From: Paenibacillus sacheonensis
Lineage (GTDB): Bacteria > Bacillota > Bacilli > Paenibacillales > Paenibacillaceae
Reading direction: 5' to 3'
DNA length: 64,000 nucleotides
Assembly (NCBI RefSeq): GCF_009909195.1
Contig: NZ_JAAAMU010000007.1
Location: forward strand, 1 to 64,000
Made by a program: the position numbers and the translations under genes
Notes under the pieces: model-generated
What the model saw: only the letters and a program-made list of their open reading frames with translations
What the model was told of the DNA's origin: nothing
The model's database searches: none
In this document: in pieces, positions 45,324-52,999 of the stretch
Layout: each line of letters starts with the position of its first letter
Position numbering within the stretch: position 1 is the first letter of the stretch

Positions 45324-47086
45324 GCGAATTCCTCCTGTCGGTTGGCTCGCAGCAGCTGGGCGTATTCCGATGATGGATTCTGCGCCAACGCAGCTCGCGC
45401 GCCAAATTCGATCATGCGCCCCTGGCGCAGCACCATGATCTTATCGACTTGATCGAGCGTAGCAAGGCGATGGGCGATTACGATCCCCGTACATCCCTCC
45501 AGCAATTGGTCTACGGCCGTCTGCAGAATCGCCTCTGTCGCGGCATCAAGCCGCGATGAAGGTTCGTCGAGGATGACCAGGCTCGGCTTAGTCAGGAATA
45601 CCCGCGTCAGCGCGAAGAGCTGCGCTTCGCCTGCAGAGAGCGATGCCCCTCCGGCGGAGAGACGCGAGTCCAGTCCTTCGGGCAGCGCCTCGATCCAAGG
45701 AAGCAATCCAAGCCGGTTCGTCGTCTCCAGGATCTCTTCATCCGAGAGGCGGGGATTGAACAGCGTCAGGTTGTCGCGAAGCGTGCCGTCAAACAACTGC
45801 ACGTCCTGCGTGACCATGCCGACCTTTTGATACAGCGCCTTCAAACGCAGGGAACGGATATCCACTCCGCCTACCCGAATGACGCCGGTATCCAAGTTGT
45901 ACAGACGGAGCAATAACCGGCTGATGCTTGACTTGCCGCTGCCCGTCCGTCCGATGAGGCCTAGCCGCTCTCCCGGTTGCAGCATGAAGCTGATGTCGTG
46001 CAGAATACGCTGCTCTTCGTTGTAACCAAAGTTCACTTGCTCGAACGATACGGATAACGGGCCTTGCGGCAGCTCGTTATCCCCGCCCTCGGCGATTTCG
46101 CTTTGCAGCGAGAGCAGCTCCCGAGCGCGGCGCATGCCTGACTTCGCCTTCTGAAACTCCTGCATTTGATCGCCGAGCTGTTCGATCGGGTCGTTCAGCA
46201 TTTGGGTGTATTGGAAGAAAAGGAACAGCATGCCGAGCGTGATTTGTCCCCGCAGGTACATGTGGACACTAATCATGAGCACGATGGTGACGGTGACCGT
46301 GAACATCACGACGGTGACATTCCAAGGCATGACTCGGCGCATCCAAGCTCTGCGTCCGAATAGGAATACCGACCGCATCGCCCGGTGATAACGATTCATC
46401 AGGCGCGGAACTCCGCCGTTCGCTTGAACGTCTTCAATACCGGCGATCCGTTCCTCGATTAGACCAAAGAGGGCGGCATTCGCCTGCCGCTCCGATTGGG
46501 AGGCATTGACGCCCATGTCGCGAATGCCGAACATAACCCCGATGGACATGCAGGTAAATGCCGTCATCGTCGCGGCGATCGGCCAATTGTAAACGAACAT
46601 ATAGCCGAGAATGCCTGCGAGCAGGACGAAGCTGCCTATGATCTTGGCGACAAACATCGCGAAGAAATTGGACATGCTGGTCACGTCCCCGTCGATCCGC
46701 TCAATCATTTCACCAGGCGTCTTCGTGTTGTGAAACCGCATATCGAGCAATAACACATGCTTCAGCAGGTCGGCCCGAATTCGGTTGGTCGCTCGCCAGG
46801 AGACATCGTTTCCCAGATAGTCGACCGAGACCGTAAACAACTGATTGAGCACGGCAATCAGGAGATACAAACCCGCCAGCGACAGCAGGCTGGATACGCT
46901 TCCAGAGCCGGTTGCCTGGTCAATGAACCGTTGAACGAGCTGTGGGTTCAGGAGCTGCAGGGCCGTCATTACGAACAGCAAGAGAACGAGCGCGAGCATT
47001 CTCCATTTGACGGGACGCAGGTACTGGAAAAGCCAGGTCATGGATGGTTTGGATTGTTGTTGTATGCGTTCTTGTTTTTGCGGCAT
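45320..47086 (-). CDS. ABC exporter half-transporter, consensus-Glu subunit
   Basis: A 588-residue half-transporter, first gene of the exporter pair: six TM helices (first about 30-50), NBD with Walker [10 protein letters not shown] (379-387), altered signature LSAGE (483-487), Walker B LVILDE with catalytic Glu508, and switch His539. Together with the next subunit it should form a multidrug or peptide exporter. Expression is predicted to be controlled by a leader ORF and terminator upstream (47164-47290). The order of intact and degenerate subunits is opposite to BmrC-BmrD, so I do not assign those names. The ribosome site before the ATG is weak. Confidence 0.92.
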   Translation of the reverse strand: MPQKQERIQQQSKPSMTWLFQYLRPVKWRMLALVLLLFVMTALQLLNPQLVQRFIDQATGSGSVSSLLSLAGLYLLIAVLNQLFTVSVDYLGNDVSWRATNRIRADLLKHVLLLDMRFHNTKTPGEMIERIDGDVTSMSNFFAMFVAKIIGSFVLLAGILGYMFVYNWPIAATMTAFTCMSIGVMFGIRDMGVNASQSERQANAALFGLIEERIAGIEDVQANGGVPRLMNRYHRAMRSVFLFGRRAWMRRVMPWNVTVVMFTVTVTIVLMISVHMYLRGQITLGMLFLFFQYTQMLNDPIEQLGDQMQEFQKAKSGMRRARELLSLQSEIAEGGDNELPQGPLSVSFEQVNFGYNEEQRILHDISFMLQPGERLGLIGRTGSGKSSISRLLLRLYNLDTGVIRVGGVDIRSLRLKALYQKVGMVTQDVQLFDGTLRDNLTLFNPRLSDEEILETTNRLGLLPWIEALPEGLDSRLSAGGASLSAGEAQLFALTRVFLTKPSLVILDEPSSRLDAATEAILQTAVDQLLEGCTGIVIAHRLATLDQVDKIMVLRQGRMIEFGARAALAQNPSSEYAQLLRANRQEEFA

Positions 47087-47163
47087 GGCGGCGGAGACCC
47101 CTTTCTGGCTTGAGCAATCGCGGCGTGACCGTGAACCTGCAGACGGGGACCTGGAGGAAATAT

Positions 47164-47191
47164 AAAAAACTCCAGGCGCAGCCGCCTGGAG
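47164..47191 (-). terminator. Attenuator terminator of the ABC exporter leader
   Basis: CTCCAGGCG-CAGC-CGCCTGGAG (47170-47191) is a perfect 9-bp stem with a 4-base loop, followed by TTTTTT on the minus strand. It lies 18 bases after the leader ORF stop and about 80 bases before the exporter start, so it would block exporter transcription unless relieved. Confidence 0.85.
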
Positions 47192-47209
47192 CGAGATACG
47201 TAGAGCAAA

Positions 47210-47290
47210 TTAATGCATACGCACGCTAGGGTCAGCCAAAGGATGCAAACCTATGCAGTTGGATTGGATGGGCATCATTGCATTTGTCAT
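47210..47290 (-). CDS. 26-codon leader peptide upstream of the ABC exporter
   Basis: An ORF of 26 codons from ATG at 47290 to TAA at 47210-47212, with a perfect AAGGAGGT ribosome site seven bases upstream, stronger than most in this window. The peptide begins MTNAMMPIQSN and ends RMH, with one Cys. It is followed 18 bases later by a terminator and then the ABC exporter genes. The promoter at 47341-47370, SD, ORF and hairpin together match ribosome-mediated transcription attenuators of drug-resistance genes, in which antibiotic-stalled ribosomes prevent hairpin formation (as for the BmrB leader of bmrCD in B. subtilis). The peptide itself may have no other function. Confidence 0.75.
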   Translation of the reverse strand: MTNAMMPIQSNCIGLHPLADPSVRMH

Positions 47291-47340
47291 CTTGGCGACC
47301 TCCTTGGTTAAACGATTATAGGCAGAAATTGAATAAGGAA

Positions 47341-47370
47341 ACTATAGCACGGGCTTACGAACAGCGTCAA
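47341..47370 (-). promoter_or_regulatory. Promoter of the leader-peptide/ABC exporter transcript
   Basis: On the minus strand TTGACG (-35, 47365-47370) and TATAGT (-10, 47341-47346) are 18 bases apart. Predicted transcription starts near 47334, 44 bases before the leader-peptide start codon. Confidence 0.65.
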
Positions 47371-47471
47371 CCAGAATATGGATGAAAAGGATTTTGTCGG
47401 GTTGGGTACCGCTACGGGGATGGAGGGAGACACGCTATTGGCGGATGTTCTTGATTCCGCACGTGGCTAAC

Positions 47472-47520
47472 AAAAAGACTGACGAATCCGGCGAATTACC
47501 GGATTGATCGGTCGCAGTCT
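47472..47520 (-). terminator. Intrinsic terminator after the thioredoxin-like gene
   Basis: A two-part stem on the minus strand, AGACTG/CAGTCT outer and AATCCGG/CCGGATT inner, precedes a T-run. It lies about 67 bases after the thioredoxin-like gene stop. Confidence 0.8.
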
Positions 47521-47586
47521 GATATATCGCGGAATTGGCTATCAGTTGAGTCGCTGTACTTTCAACGTGTTCGACACCAAACTTCA

Positions 47587-47922
47587 TTACACGCAAGAAT
47601 CGCCCATCGTTGCATAGCTCGTGATATGCTGCTGCAGGACTTCTTTACTTTGCTGCCCGACCCATGTTTCCACCTTATAGCCGTCCTTGAACAGCATTAA
47701 GGTCGGCACGCTCGACACGCCGTATTCAGCTGCAAGTTCTCTTTCTTGATGAATGTCGACTTTAGAGACGTCAGCTTGATATCTTGCTTCTTGAGCCAGC
47801 TTCTCTAAGGTGTCAAGCTGTTCTAAACAAGGTTTGCTGCTAAGATCGTAAAATTCAACCAGCGTTATCCCTTGGTCGATCTGTCCTCTAAACGTCTCTT
47901 TTCTTAATGAATGGATTCCCAT
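47587..47922 (-). CDS. Thioredoxin-like protein with SxxC active site
   Basis: A 111-residue thioredoxin-fold protein. The first half matches thioredoxin (LVEFYDLSSKPC, then KVDIHQERELAAEYGVSSVPTLMLFKDG, with the conserved cis-Pro in SVPT). The active-site motif, normally WCGPC, is SKPC with Ser29, so only the second Cys (Cys32) remains; another Cys lies near the C-terminus (GDSCV). It cannot be a standard dithiol reductase. AAGGGG precedes the start. It is monocistronic. Confidence 0.85.
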   Translation of the reverse strand: MGIHSLRKETFRGQIDQGITLVEFYDLSSKPCLEQLDTLEKLAQEARYQADVSKVDIHQERELAAEYGVSSVPTLMLFKDGYKVETWVGQQSKEVLQQHITSYATMGDSCV

Positions 47923-48009
47923 TATGCAACCCCTTTCCCCATTCCTCCGCCTAAACGCATCTGAGGGTGGCTAATTATTGTTTTTAGTTCCTCTTCGTTG
48001 CAGCGCCGC

Positions 48010-48882
48010 TTACCCGTTACCCAGCATGATCTGGGCGACCCTGTCCGGCATATCCAATTGAACCCAGTGCCCCGCCGGTAGAACGTGCAAGGATGAATGT
48101 TTCAACAGTGTTTGTAGATGTTTCGCTATGCCAAAATTGAGATATGGATCGGTTTCGCCCCAGATGAGTTGGACGGGAATGGCAGTTGCCCAAATCTTGT
48201 TGATCCGTTTCGCATTCTTGGCGAGTTCTTCGAACAATTGCGAAGTCATTTGCGCAAAAGCCGGGCCAGAACTAGGTTGATTTCTGAAATTGGCGTCGAT
48301 CAACGGGCCGAGGAATTTCGCATAAAAATCTTTTTGATCTTCTTTCAGATGCTCTTGAAATTTGCTTCGTTGGAAATTTAACACCCATGCGAATTGTTCC
48401 GGGCTGCGCAAAATGGCTTGCGTAAGAGCCTTCAAATTCGTCGTCGCAAACAGCTCGATGAGTTCTGGATATTTAGCCGTTGGCGAATCGACATAAAAAG
48501 CATTCATCAGACAGACGGACTCCACGTGTTCCGGATGCTCAATCGCATAGTTGACTGCCGCGGGACCGGAAGCATCATGTCCTACTGGGACGATTTTGTT
48601 CAGATTCAAACCTTGAACAACAGCATGGAGATCTCCTAATTGCTGCTCAAAGCTATATTTGGCGCCAGCGGGTTTGTCGGAAGCACCGAAGCCCAGAAAG
48701 TCAAAAACGACGACTCGTCTGCCTCCCGCAGTCAATAAGGGAACCAATCGATCGTAAATTCCCAAATTGTCAGGGAAGCCGTGCATCAGCACGAAGGCAG
48801 GGTCTTTACCCGCATACTCTCTTACGTAGATGCTGCCCTGCCCCCGGTCTATGCGATGCTCCAGGTAGTTATTTTCGTTCAT
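48010..48882 (-). CDS. Alpha/beta hydrolase with Asp nucleophile (dehalogenase/epoxide-hydrolase type)
   Basis: A 290-residue alpha/beta hydrolase. The oxyanion motif HGFPDN is at 34-39 and the nucleophile elbow is GHDASG with Asp103, the form seen in haloalkane dehalogenases, fluoroacetate dehalogenases and epoxide hydrolases rather than Ser esterases. The acid is likely Asp in LIWGETDPY and the His is in PAGHWVQLDMPD. No signal peptide. A CGGGG ribosome site precedes the start. The substrate is not predictable from these motifs. Confidence 0.88.
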   Translation of the reverse strand: MNENNYLEHRIDRGQGSIYVREYAGKDPAFVLMHGFPDNLGIYDRLVPLLTAGGRRVVVFDFLGFGASDKPAGAKYSFEQQLGDLHAVVQGLNLNKIVPVGHDASGPAAVNYAIEHPEHVESVCLMNAFYVDSPTAKYPELIELFATTNLKALTQAILRSPEQFAWVLNFQRSKFQEHLKEDQKDFYAKFLGPLIDANFRNQPSSGPAFAQMTSQLFEELAKNAKRINKIWATAIPVQLIWGETDPYLNFGIAKHLQTLLKHSSLHVLPAGHWVQLDMPDRVAQIMLGNG

Positions 48883-49309
48883 CTTGCAACCCCGTCCTTT
48901 AGTCGATTTTATTTTCTTACAGTATGACCTGTTTAATGCAAGTTACGCTCGATCCTTTTAGTCTTATATGCCCCTATTTGAGACAAGTGAACTGGCCGAA
49001 TACTCATCAGCTGCATAAAGTTCATTTTAGTCTCATATTCCCCTAAAGGCAAGAGGAAGTACTTCGTCCATTTCAGAGCATCGTTAACGACGCTATCTTC
49101 CATGGCCAAGGCACCTCAATGCAGCTCTGTAAGCATGGCGAATTTTTGATTTTGAACACCCTAAATACCTTAGCCCTTTAGTCGGGCTAAGGTTTCTTGC
49201 ACGGTTCATCGACGGGCTTCAAGCCAGCCAGCCAGCGCTTCGCTTTTTCCTTCTCCGCCCCTTGTTGCACAGAGGAAATACCAATGATTTCGAATCATGG
49301 TCCATCAAT
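48883..49309. other. Intergenic region with a repeated motif and a hairpin
   Basis: About 430 bases without coding. It holds a 22-base imperfect direct repeat (48956 and 49025) and a hairpin at 49171-49193 (CTTAGCCC/GGGCTAAG). The region presumably includes the promoter of the alpha/beta hydrolase gene at its left edge. Confidence 0.5.
48956..49046. repeat. Imperfect 22-base direct repeat (two copies)
   Basis: TTTTAGTCTTATATGCCCCT at 48956-48975 and TTTTAGTCTCATATTCCCCT at 49025-49044 differ at two of these 20 bases, with starts 69 bases apart. They lie 75-165 bases upstream of the hydrolase gene and may be tandem binding sites. Confidence 0.4.
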
Positions 49310-50311
49310 TTAAATCGTGAACTTAACGCCGACGAGCTTTTCGCTCAGCTCCCAGAGCCGCTGCGCTATGTCGGGATCGATCGCCCAAGGCCTAACGCCA
49401 GTCCCCTTCTCGCTGTCAGCGGGAACCGCCTCGGATATATCGACATCCTCGCAATAGACACCGCCCATTCCGTCCAACTGATCGGAGGTCGCGCACCAAA
49501 CGCTCGTAGCCGCTCCTTGTTCAACGGTCTTGAATTGGTCTGCTTCGGGATCTGGGGCCGGTTTTTCCTGCTCGTCGTTTATTTGTTTCGGACGACCAGT
49601 CTCCTCTTCCGACAAGTGACGGCTTAGGTCCGTCATAACAAGCCCGGGATGTGCGGCGAAAGCGCGAACCCCTTGAGCGCTGCCGCGTTTATCAAGTTCG
49701 ACGGCAAACAGCACATTCGCGGATTTGGATTGTCCGTAGGCTTTCCACTTATCGTACGTTCTCCGATCGAAATTCGGATCGTCCAAATCGACGCCGCCGA
49801 GACGGTGACCGCGCGAGGAAACCGCCACGACCCGTGCGCTCTTCGCTTGTAATAAGGCCGGCCACAACCTCGCGGTCAACTGAAAGTGACCCAAATGATT
49901 CGTTGCAAATTGGGACTCATAACCGCGAGCGTCTCGCATAAGCGGGGCTGCCATAATGCCGGCACTGTTTATCAGGATGTCCAAGGGTCTCCCCGCAGCT
50001 AGAAAGCGGTCCGCGAAGTTATCTATCGAATCCGGATCCATTAGATCCAGCGTCTCCAATTCCAGACGCGGAATACCCGCCACCGCCGCTTTTGCTTTGT
50101 CGGGCGTTCTCGCCGGCACGATGACCGTAGCGCCAGCCTCCGCTAATACGCGAGAGGTCTCGAGACCGATGCCGGAATACCCGCCAGTCACGATAGCTAC
50201 TATTCCTTCCAAATTACGATTCCCCAAAGCTTCTCTCGCGGTCGTATGAGGGCCGAACCCCGATGGAATCGGAGCTTGAATCGTTGTATGGCCGATGGCA
50301 TAAGATTTCAT
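49310..50311 (-). CDS. Short-chain dehydrogenase/reductase
   Basis: A 333-residue SDR of the retinol dehydrogenase/protochlorophyllide reductase-like group. TGGYSGIG at 42-49 binds NADP, NSAGIM is the structural motif, and Ser in VSSRGH with YGQSK gives the catalytic Ser-Tyr-Lys. A poorly conserved 40-residue acidic insertion (around EEETGRPKQINDEQEKPAPD) sits before the C-terminus. The SD (GGAG) is 13 bases from the ATG, rather far. It lies 400 bases downstream of a MerR-type promoter that matches the one at the MerR gene, with a gene remnant in between. Confidence 0.92.
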   Translation of the reverse strand: MKSYAIGHTTIQAPIPSGFGPHTTAREALGNRNLEGIVAIVTGGYSGIGLETSRVLAEAGATVIVPARTPDKAKAAVAGIPRLELETLDLMDPDSIDNFADRFLAAGRPLDILINSAGIMAAPLMRDARGYESQFATNHLGHFQLTARLWPALLQAKSARVVAVSSRGHRLGGVDLDDPNFDRRTYDKWKAYGQSKSANVLFAVELDKRGSAQGVRAFAAHPGLVMTDLSRHLSEEETGRPKQINDEQEKPAPDPEADQFKTVEQGAATSVWCATSDQLDGMGGVYCEDVDISEAVPADSEKGTGVRPWAIDPDIAQRLWELSEKLVGVKFTI

Positions 50312-50374
50312 TTGAATGATCTCGCTCCTTTATAATCGTTTATAGGTTAGGACAGCAACAACTTGAATTTATTC

Positions 50375-50494
50375 TTAGTAACCTAAGATCGCCTGACGTA
50401 CAACATGTTCTACCCGATCAGCCTTTCCCTCGTTGGCGGAGCCCGTAAACGATATTTTCGCCATACCAGGACTAAGATTTAATCGGAGCGCTTG
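50375..50494 (-). pseudogene. Possible remnant of a gene lost from the MerR-controlled operon
   Basis: Minus-strand codons from 50494 to the TAA at 50375-50377 encode QALRLNLSPGMAKIS and ADRVEHVVRQAILGY, which looks like the end of a real protein. Upstream the frame is broken by a stop, and the ribosome site near 50660 leads into frames cut by stops after a few codons. I recognise no family. It lies between a MerR-type promoter and the SDR gene. Low-confidence call. Confidence 0.35.
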
Positions 50495-50704
50495 TCATTC
50501 CTCAGAATATCCCGTTCCCGCTCGGGCTATTCAATCGCTCATCCTTACATCATGCAGCCGTTCGAGCGTCCCACTCCGTTCTTCGAGGGTCGTTTTCGAA
50601 AATGTCTTGAAGCTTCTTTCGCTGCCGCGATGGCTATTCGATCTTTTTCATTTCATATTCTCTCCTTTGTTATCGTAATCGCGTGTTCGTTCTGCGACTT
50701 CTAC

Positions 50705-50735
50705 ACCCTAAACCTTAAAGTGCACGTTAAGTCAA
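50705..50735 (-). promoter_or_regulatory. MerR-type promoter directed at the SDR gene
   Basis: TTGACT (-35, 50730-50735) and TAGGGT (-10, 50705-50710) are 19 bases apart on the minus strand. The spacer region holds CTTAACGTGCACTTTAAG (50714-50731), an almost perfect palindrome, resembling the site at the MerR gene's own promoter. Confidence 0.75.
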
Positions 50736-50873
50736 GCAGGTAAAAATATACAACGGAAGGCTCGGGTACATCTAAACCGAATCCGTATTGCTGCACGGTG
50801 TTATTCAGAAATTTCGGCATGTCAAACAAGGCTAACGAGATCGGCAGCCTTGTTATGCCTTATTCGGTCCTAA

Positions 50874-51284
50874 TTAATGAAACTTACCCTCATCCATGCG
50901 CAAGTCTCGGTCTGGAGCTAAATTGCCTTTTTGAATCCCATCATAGATAGACAATTTCTGATTGACCGCATGGAAGGCTTCGTTCAGTTCGAGTTGCTGC
51001 CTATGCAGTTCTTGTTGATGTTCCTCGAGAATGGCTTTTCTCTGCGGAATCGTCGATTCTCCTTGCAATGCGAGATCCACGATCTGTTTCAACGCGGCTA
51101 CTTTCATTCCCGTACGTCTAAAGCAAGTCATAAGCTTGATCCAGTCCAGATCCTTCTGTTCGAAAATACGGTTCCCATGTTCATCTCGCGCGATATTCGG
51201 CAGCAATCCTTCTTTCTCGTAATAACGGATCGTATGCGCAGGGCATCCGAGCATTTCCGACGCTTCTTTAATGGAGAACGGCAT
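50874..51284 (-). CDS. MerR-family transcriptional regulator
   Basis: A 136-residue MerR regulator, with winged helix SIKEASEMLGCPAHTIRYYEKEGLLP and a long dimerisation helix. No metal-binding Cys pair at the C-terminus, so it belongs to the effector-responsive branch (AdhR/aldehyde-type). AAGGAG is upstream of the start. Its own promoter (51314-51344) and the one at 50705-50735 share the 19-bp spacer and CTTAAxGT...ACxTTAAG palindrome, so it probably controls itself and the SDR. Confidence 0.94.
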   Translation of the reverse strand: MPFSIKEASEMLGCPAHTIRYYEKEGLLPNIARDEHGNRIFEQKDLDWIKLMTCFRRTGMKVAALKQIVDLALQGESTIPQRKAILEEHQQELHRQQLELNEAFHAVNQKLSIYDGIQKGNLAPDRDLRMDEGKFH

Positions 51285-51313
51285 GATTTCAGCTCCTTGT
51301 ACGCTTTAAGCTT

Positions 51314-51344
51314 ATCTTAAGCATTAAAGCGTACTTTAAGTCAA
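51314..51344 (-). promoter_or_regulatory. MerR-type autoregulatory promoter
   Basis: On the minus strand TTGACT (-35, 51339-51344) and TAAGAT (-10, 51314-51319) are 19 bases apart. The spacer holds CTTAAAGTACGCTTTAAT (51323-51340), matching the operator upstream of the SDR at most positions. Confidence 0.78.
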
Positions 51345-51387
51345 ACGCATTTTTTTGGAGATCGTTTTTTCGAAAACTTGGAATCCA

Positions 51388-51411
51388 TAAAAAAAACCGC
51401 GATTATCGCGG
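51388..51411 (-). terminator. Intrinsic terminator after the VOC gene
   Basis: CCGCGA and TCGCGG arms (51397-51411) precede a T-run on the minus strand. It lies about 40 bases after the VOC gene stop and just before the MerR promoter. Confidence 0.82.
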
Positions 51412-51448
51412 CAGGACGTACTCTCGGCATTCGGCTAACGTTCCGATC

Positions 51449-51904
51449 TTACGAGGATACCCATTGTTCTGTCGGCATCTTGCTAGGCACGATAACTGGT
51501 TGCTGCCAGACTTGAAACTTGTTGCCATCCGGATCTTTAAAATCCAGCTGCAGTCCGCACCCTCCTTCATCGCGGATCGCTTCCTCCATCCACACGCCCG
51601 ATTGTCTCAGTGATGAATCCAGTGCCCGAATATCATCCGTCTCGAAGCAGATTGGAAACATCTCGAATGGGCTGTGATCCTCGGTCCATCCGGTTGTTAC
51701 GAAATGCAGGGGATTCCCTCCCGGGGCAGGAAGAAGAAATAGCCATTGTCCGCTTTCCATGATCATGATGGCGCCGCTGCCCGGTTGGATCGGAGAACGC
51801 AGTTTCAAGCCCAGTACGCGCTCGTACCAAGCAGCGGAAGCTGCGACATCCGTCACGGGCAAATAGGCACACTCGATGCGCTTTAACAATGCCTTCTTTT
51901 CCAT
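51449..51904 (-). CDS. VOC-family (glyoxalase-like) protein
   Basis: A 151-residue vicinal-oxygen-chelate protein with CAYLPVTDVAASAAWYERVLGLKL at the N-terminus and FKDPDGNKFQVWQQ near the C-terminus. In VOC enzymes these regions supply metal ligands; here Glu is replaced by Gln in the QVW strand, so metal-dependent catalysis is uncertain. GGAGGG precedes the start. It is monocistronic and followed by a terminator. Confidence 0.88.
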   Translation of the reverse strand: MEKKALLKRIECAYLPVTDVAASAAWYERVLGLKLRSPIQPGSGAIMIMESGQWLFLLPAPGGNPLHFVTTGWTEDHSPFEMFPICFETDDIRALDSSLRQSGVWMEEAIRDEGGCGLQLDFKDPDGNKFQVWQQPVIVPSKMPTEQWVSS

Positions 51905-52009
51905 CTAAAACCCTCCAATGTAGATGCTTAAGAATACCGTACACGGAATAAACGATGTACCGACATGAAACCATACACCGGTTCATAAAAAATTATCCCG
52001 TTTTCCCAT

Positions 52010-52975
52010 TTACGGATAGAGATCGGTGCTCAAATATTTCAATCCGGAATCGTTGATCGTCAGGACGATCCTCGCTCCCCTCTCTCGCGACTTCAGCAGC
52101 TGCAGGGCTGCGGCAACGTTGGCCCCCGAAGAATATCCCGCGAAGATTCCTTCTTCGCGGGCTAATCGCCTGCAAGCTGCAATCGATTCCTCATCGGTAA
52201 CCGTCAAGAAACCGGCGATTAAGCTTCGATCCACCAATGGCAGCGCCATGCTGTAACCGCCGCCTTGCAAGCTGTGGTTCGGATGGGTTAACGTCCCGCC
52301 CGCCAGATACGGCGCCCCTTCGGGTTCGACCAAATAACTGCGAATGGCCGGCTTATAGGCATGCAGCCTTCCGGCACAGCCGGCAAACGTTCCGCCGCTG
52401 CCTGCAAAGTCAACAAACACGTCGAATGCTCCGCCCGTCTGCTCCCATATCTCTTCAGCCGTATGAAGCTCATGCGCGAGCACGCTCCCTCGATGATGGA
52501 ACTGATCCGCCCGGAATGCGCCGCGTTCTTGAACGATACGAAGCGTTTCTGCATCTACGAGCGCGAGATCCTCGCCGGACACTTGACCAGGGATGGAACC
52601 GGCTGCTTGTTCGACCAGCACGACTTCGGCTCCAAGCGCGCGCATCATCCGGGCTCTCTCGATCGAATTGCCTGTCGACATCACGGCAACGAACGGGTAC
52701 CCTTTCACCGCGCAGACGATAGCCAGCCCGGTTCCGGTATTGCCGCTCGTCATCTCAACGACGGTCTGGCCTGGAAGCAGCGTCCCATCCAGCTCTGCTT
52801 CTTCTATGATTTGCAGCGCTATACGGTCTTTCTTGCTAAAACCGGGATTGAGGTATTCGAGCTTGGCATAAATTTCTCCCTCTACTTCCTTGGTTAGCCG
52901 GCTCAACCTGACCATAGGCGTGCTTCCTATCGCTTGATGAGCGCCGTCCAGAATTATTCCACGATAGTCGAACAT
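52010..52975 (-). CDS. Cysteine synthase-family PLP enzyme
   Basis: A 321-residue beta-family PLP enzyme that performs beta-replacement on an activated serine or cysteine. The PLP lysine is Lys49 in NPGFSKKDR, SGNTG (77-81) binds the carboxylate, and the phosphate loop is AGSGGT. The motif around Lys49 deviates from the usual NPGGSVKDR of CysK. Family members also include beta-cyanoalanine synthase and enzymes making diaminopropionate. It follows the nitrilase gene by 24 bases and probably acts with it. Confidence 0.88.
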   Translation of the reverse strand: MFDYRGIILDGAHQAIGSTPMVRLSRLTKEVEGEIYAKLEYLNPGFSKKDRIALQIIEEAELDGTLLPGQTVVEMTSGNTGTGLAIVCAVKGYPFVAVMSTGNSIERARMMRALGAEVVLVEQAAGSIPGQVSGEDLALVDAETLRIVQERGAFRADQFHHRGSVLAHELHTAEEIWEQTGGAFDVFVDFAGSGGTFAGCAGRLHAYKPAIRSYLVEPEGAPYLAGGTLTHPNHSLQGGGYSMALPLVDRSLIAGFLTVTDEESIAACRRLAREEGIFAGYSSGANVAAALQLLKSRERGARIVLTINDSGLKYLSTDLYP

Positions 52976-52999
52976 GGATCCAACACCTTCCTGGATGAT

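Larger units (their letters stand above)
50312..50873. other. Intergenic region containing a MerR-type promoter and a gene remnant
   Basis: About 560 bases between the SDR and MerR genes. The right part carries the promoter at 50705-50735, directed toward the SDR. A ribosome site (AAAGGAGAG) with an immediately interrupted ATG follows near 50660, and a coding-like tail ends at 50375. Confidence 0.6.

Noticed and set aside
49171..49193. CTTAGCCC/GGGCTAAG hairpin as a terminator
   Set aside because: No gene ends nearby on the strand where a T-run follows, and the T-run is weak.
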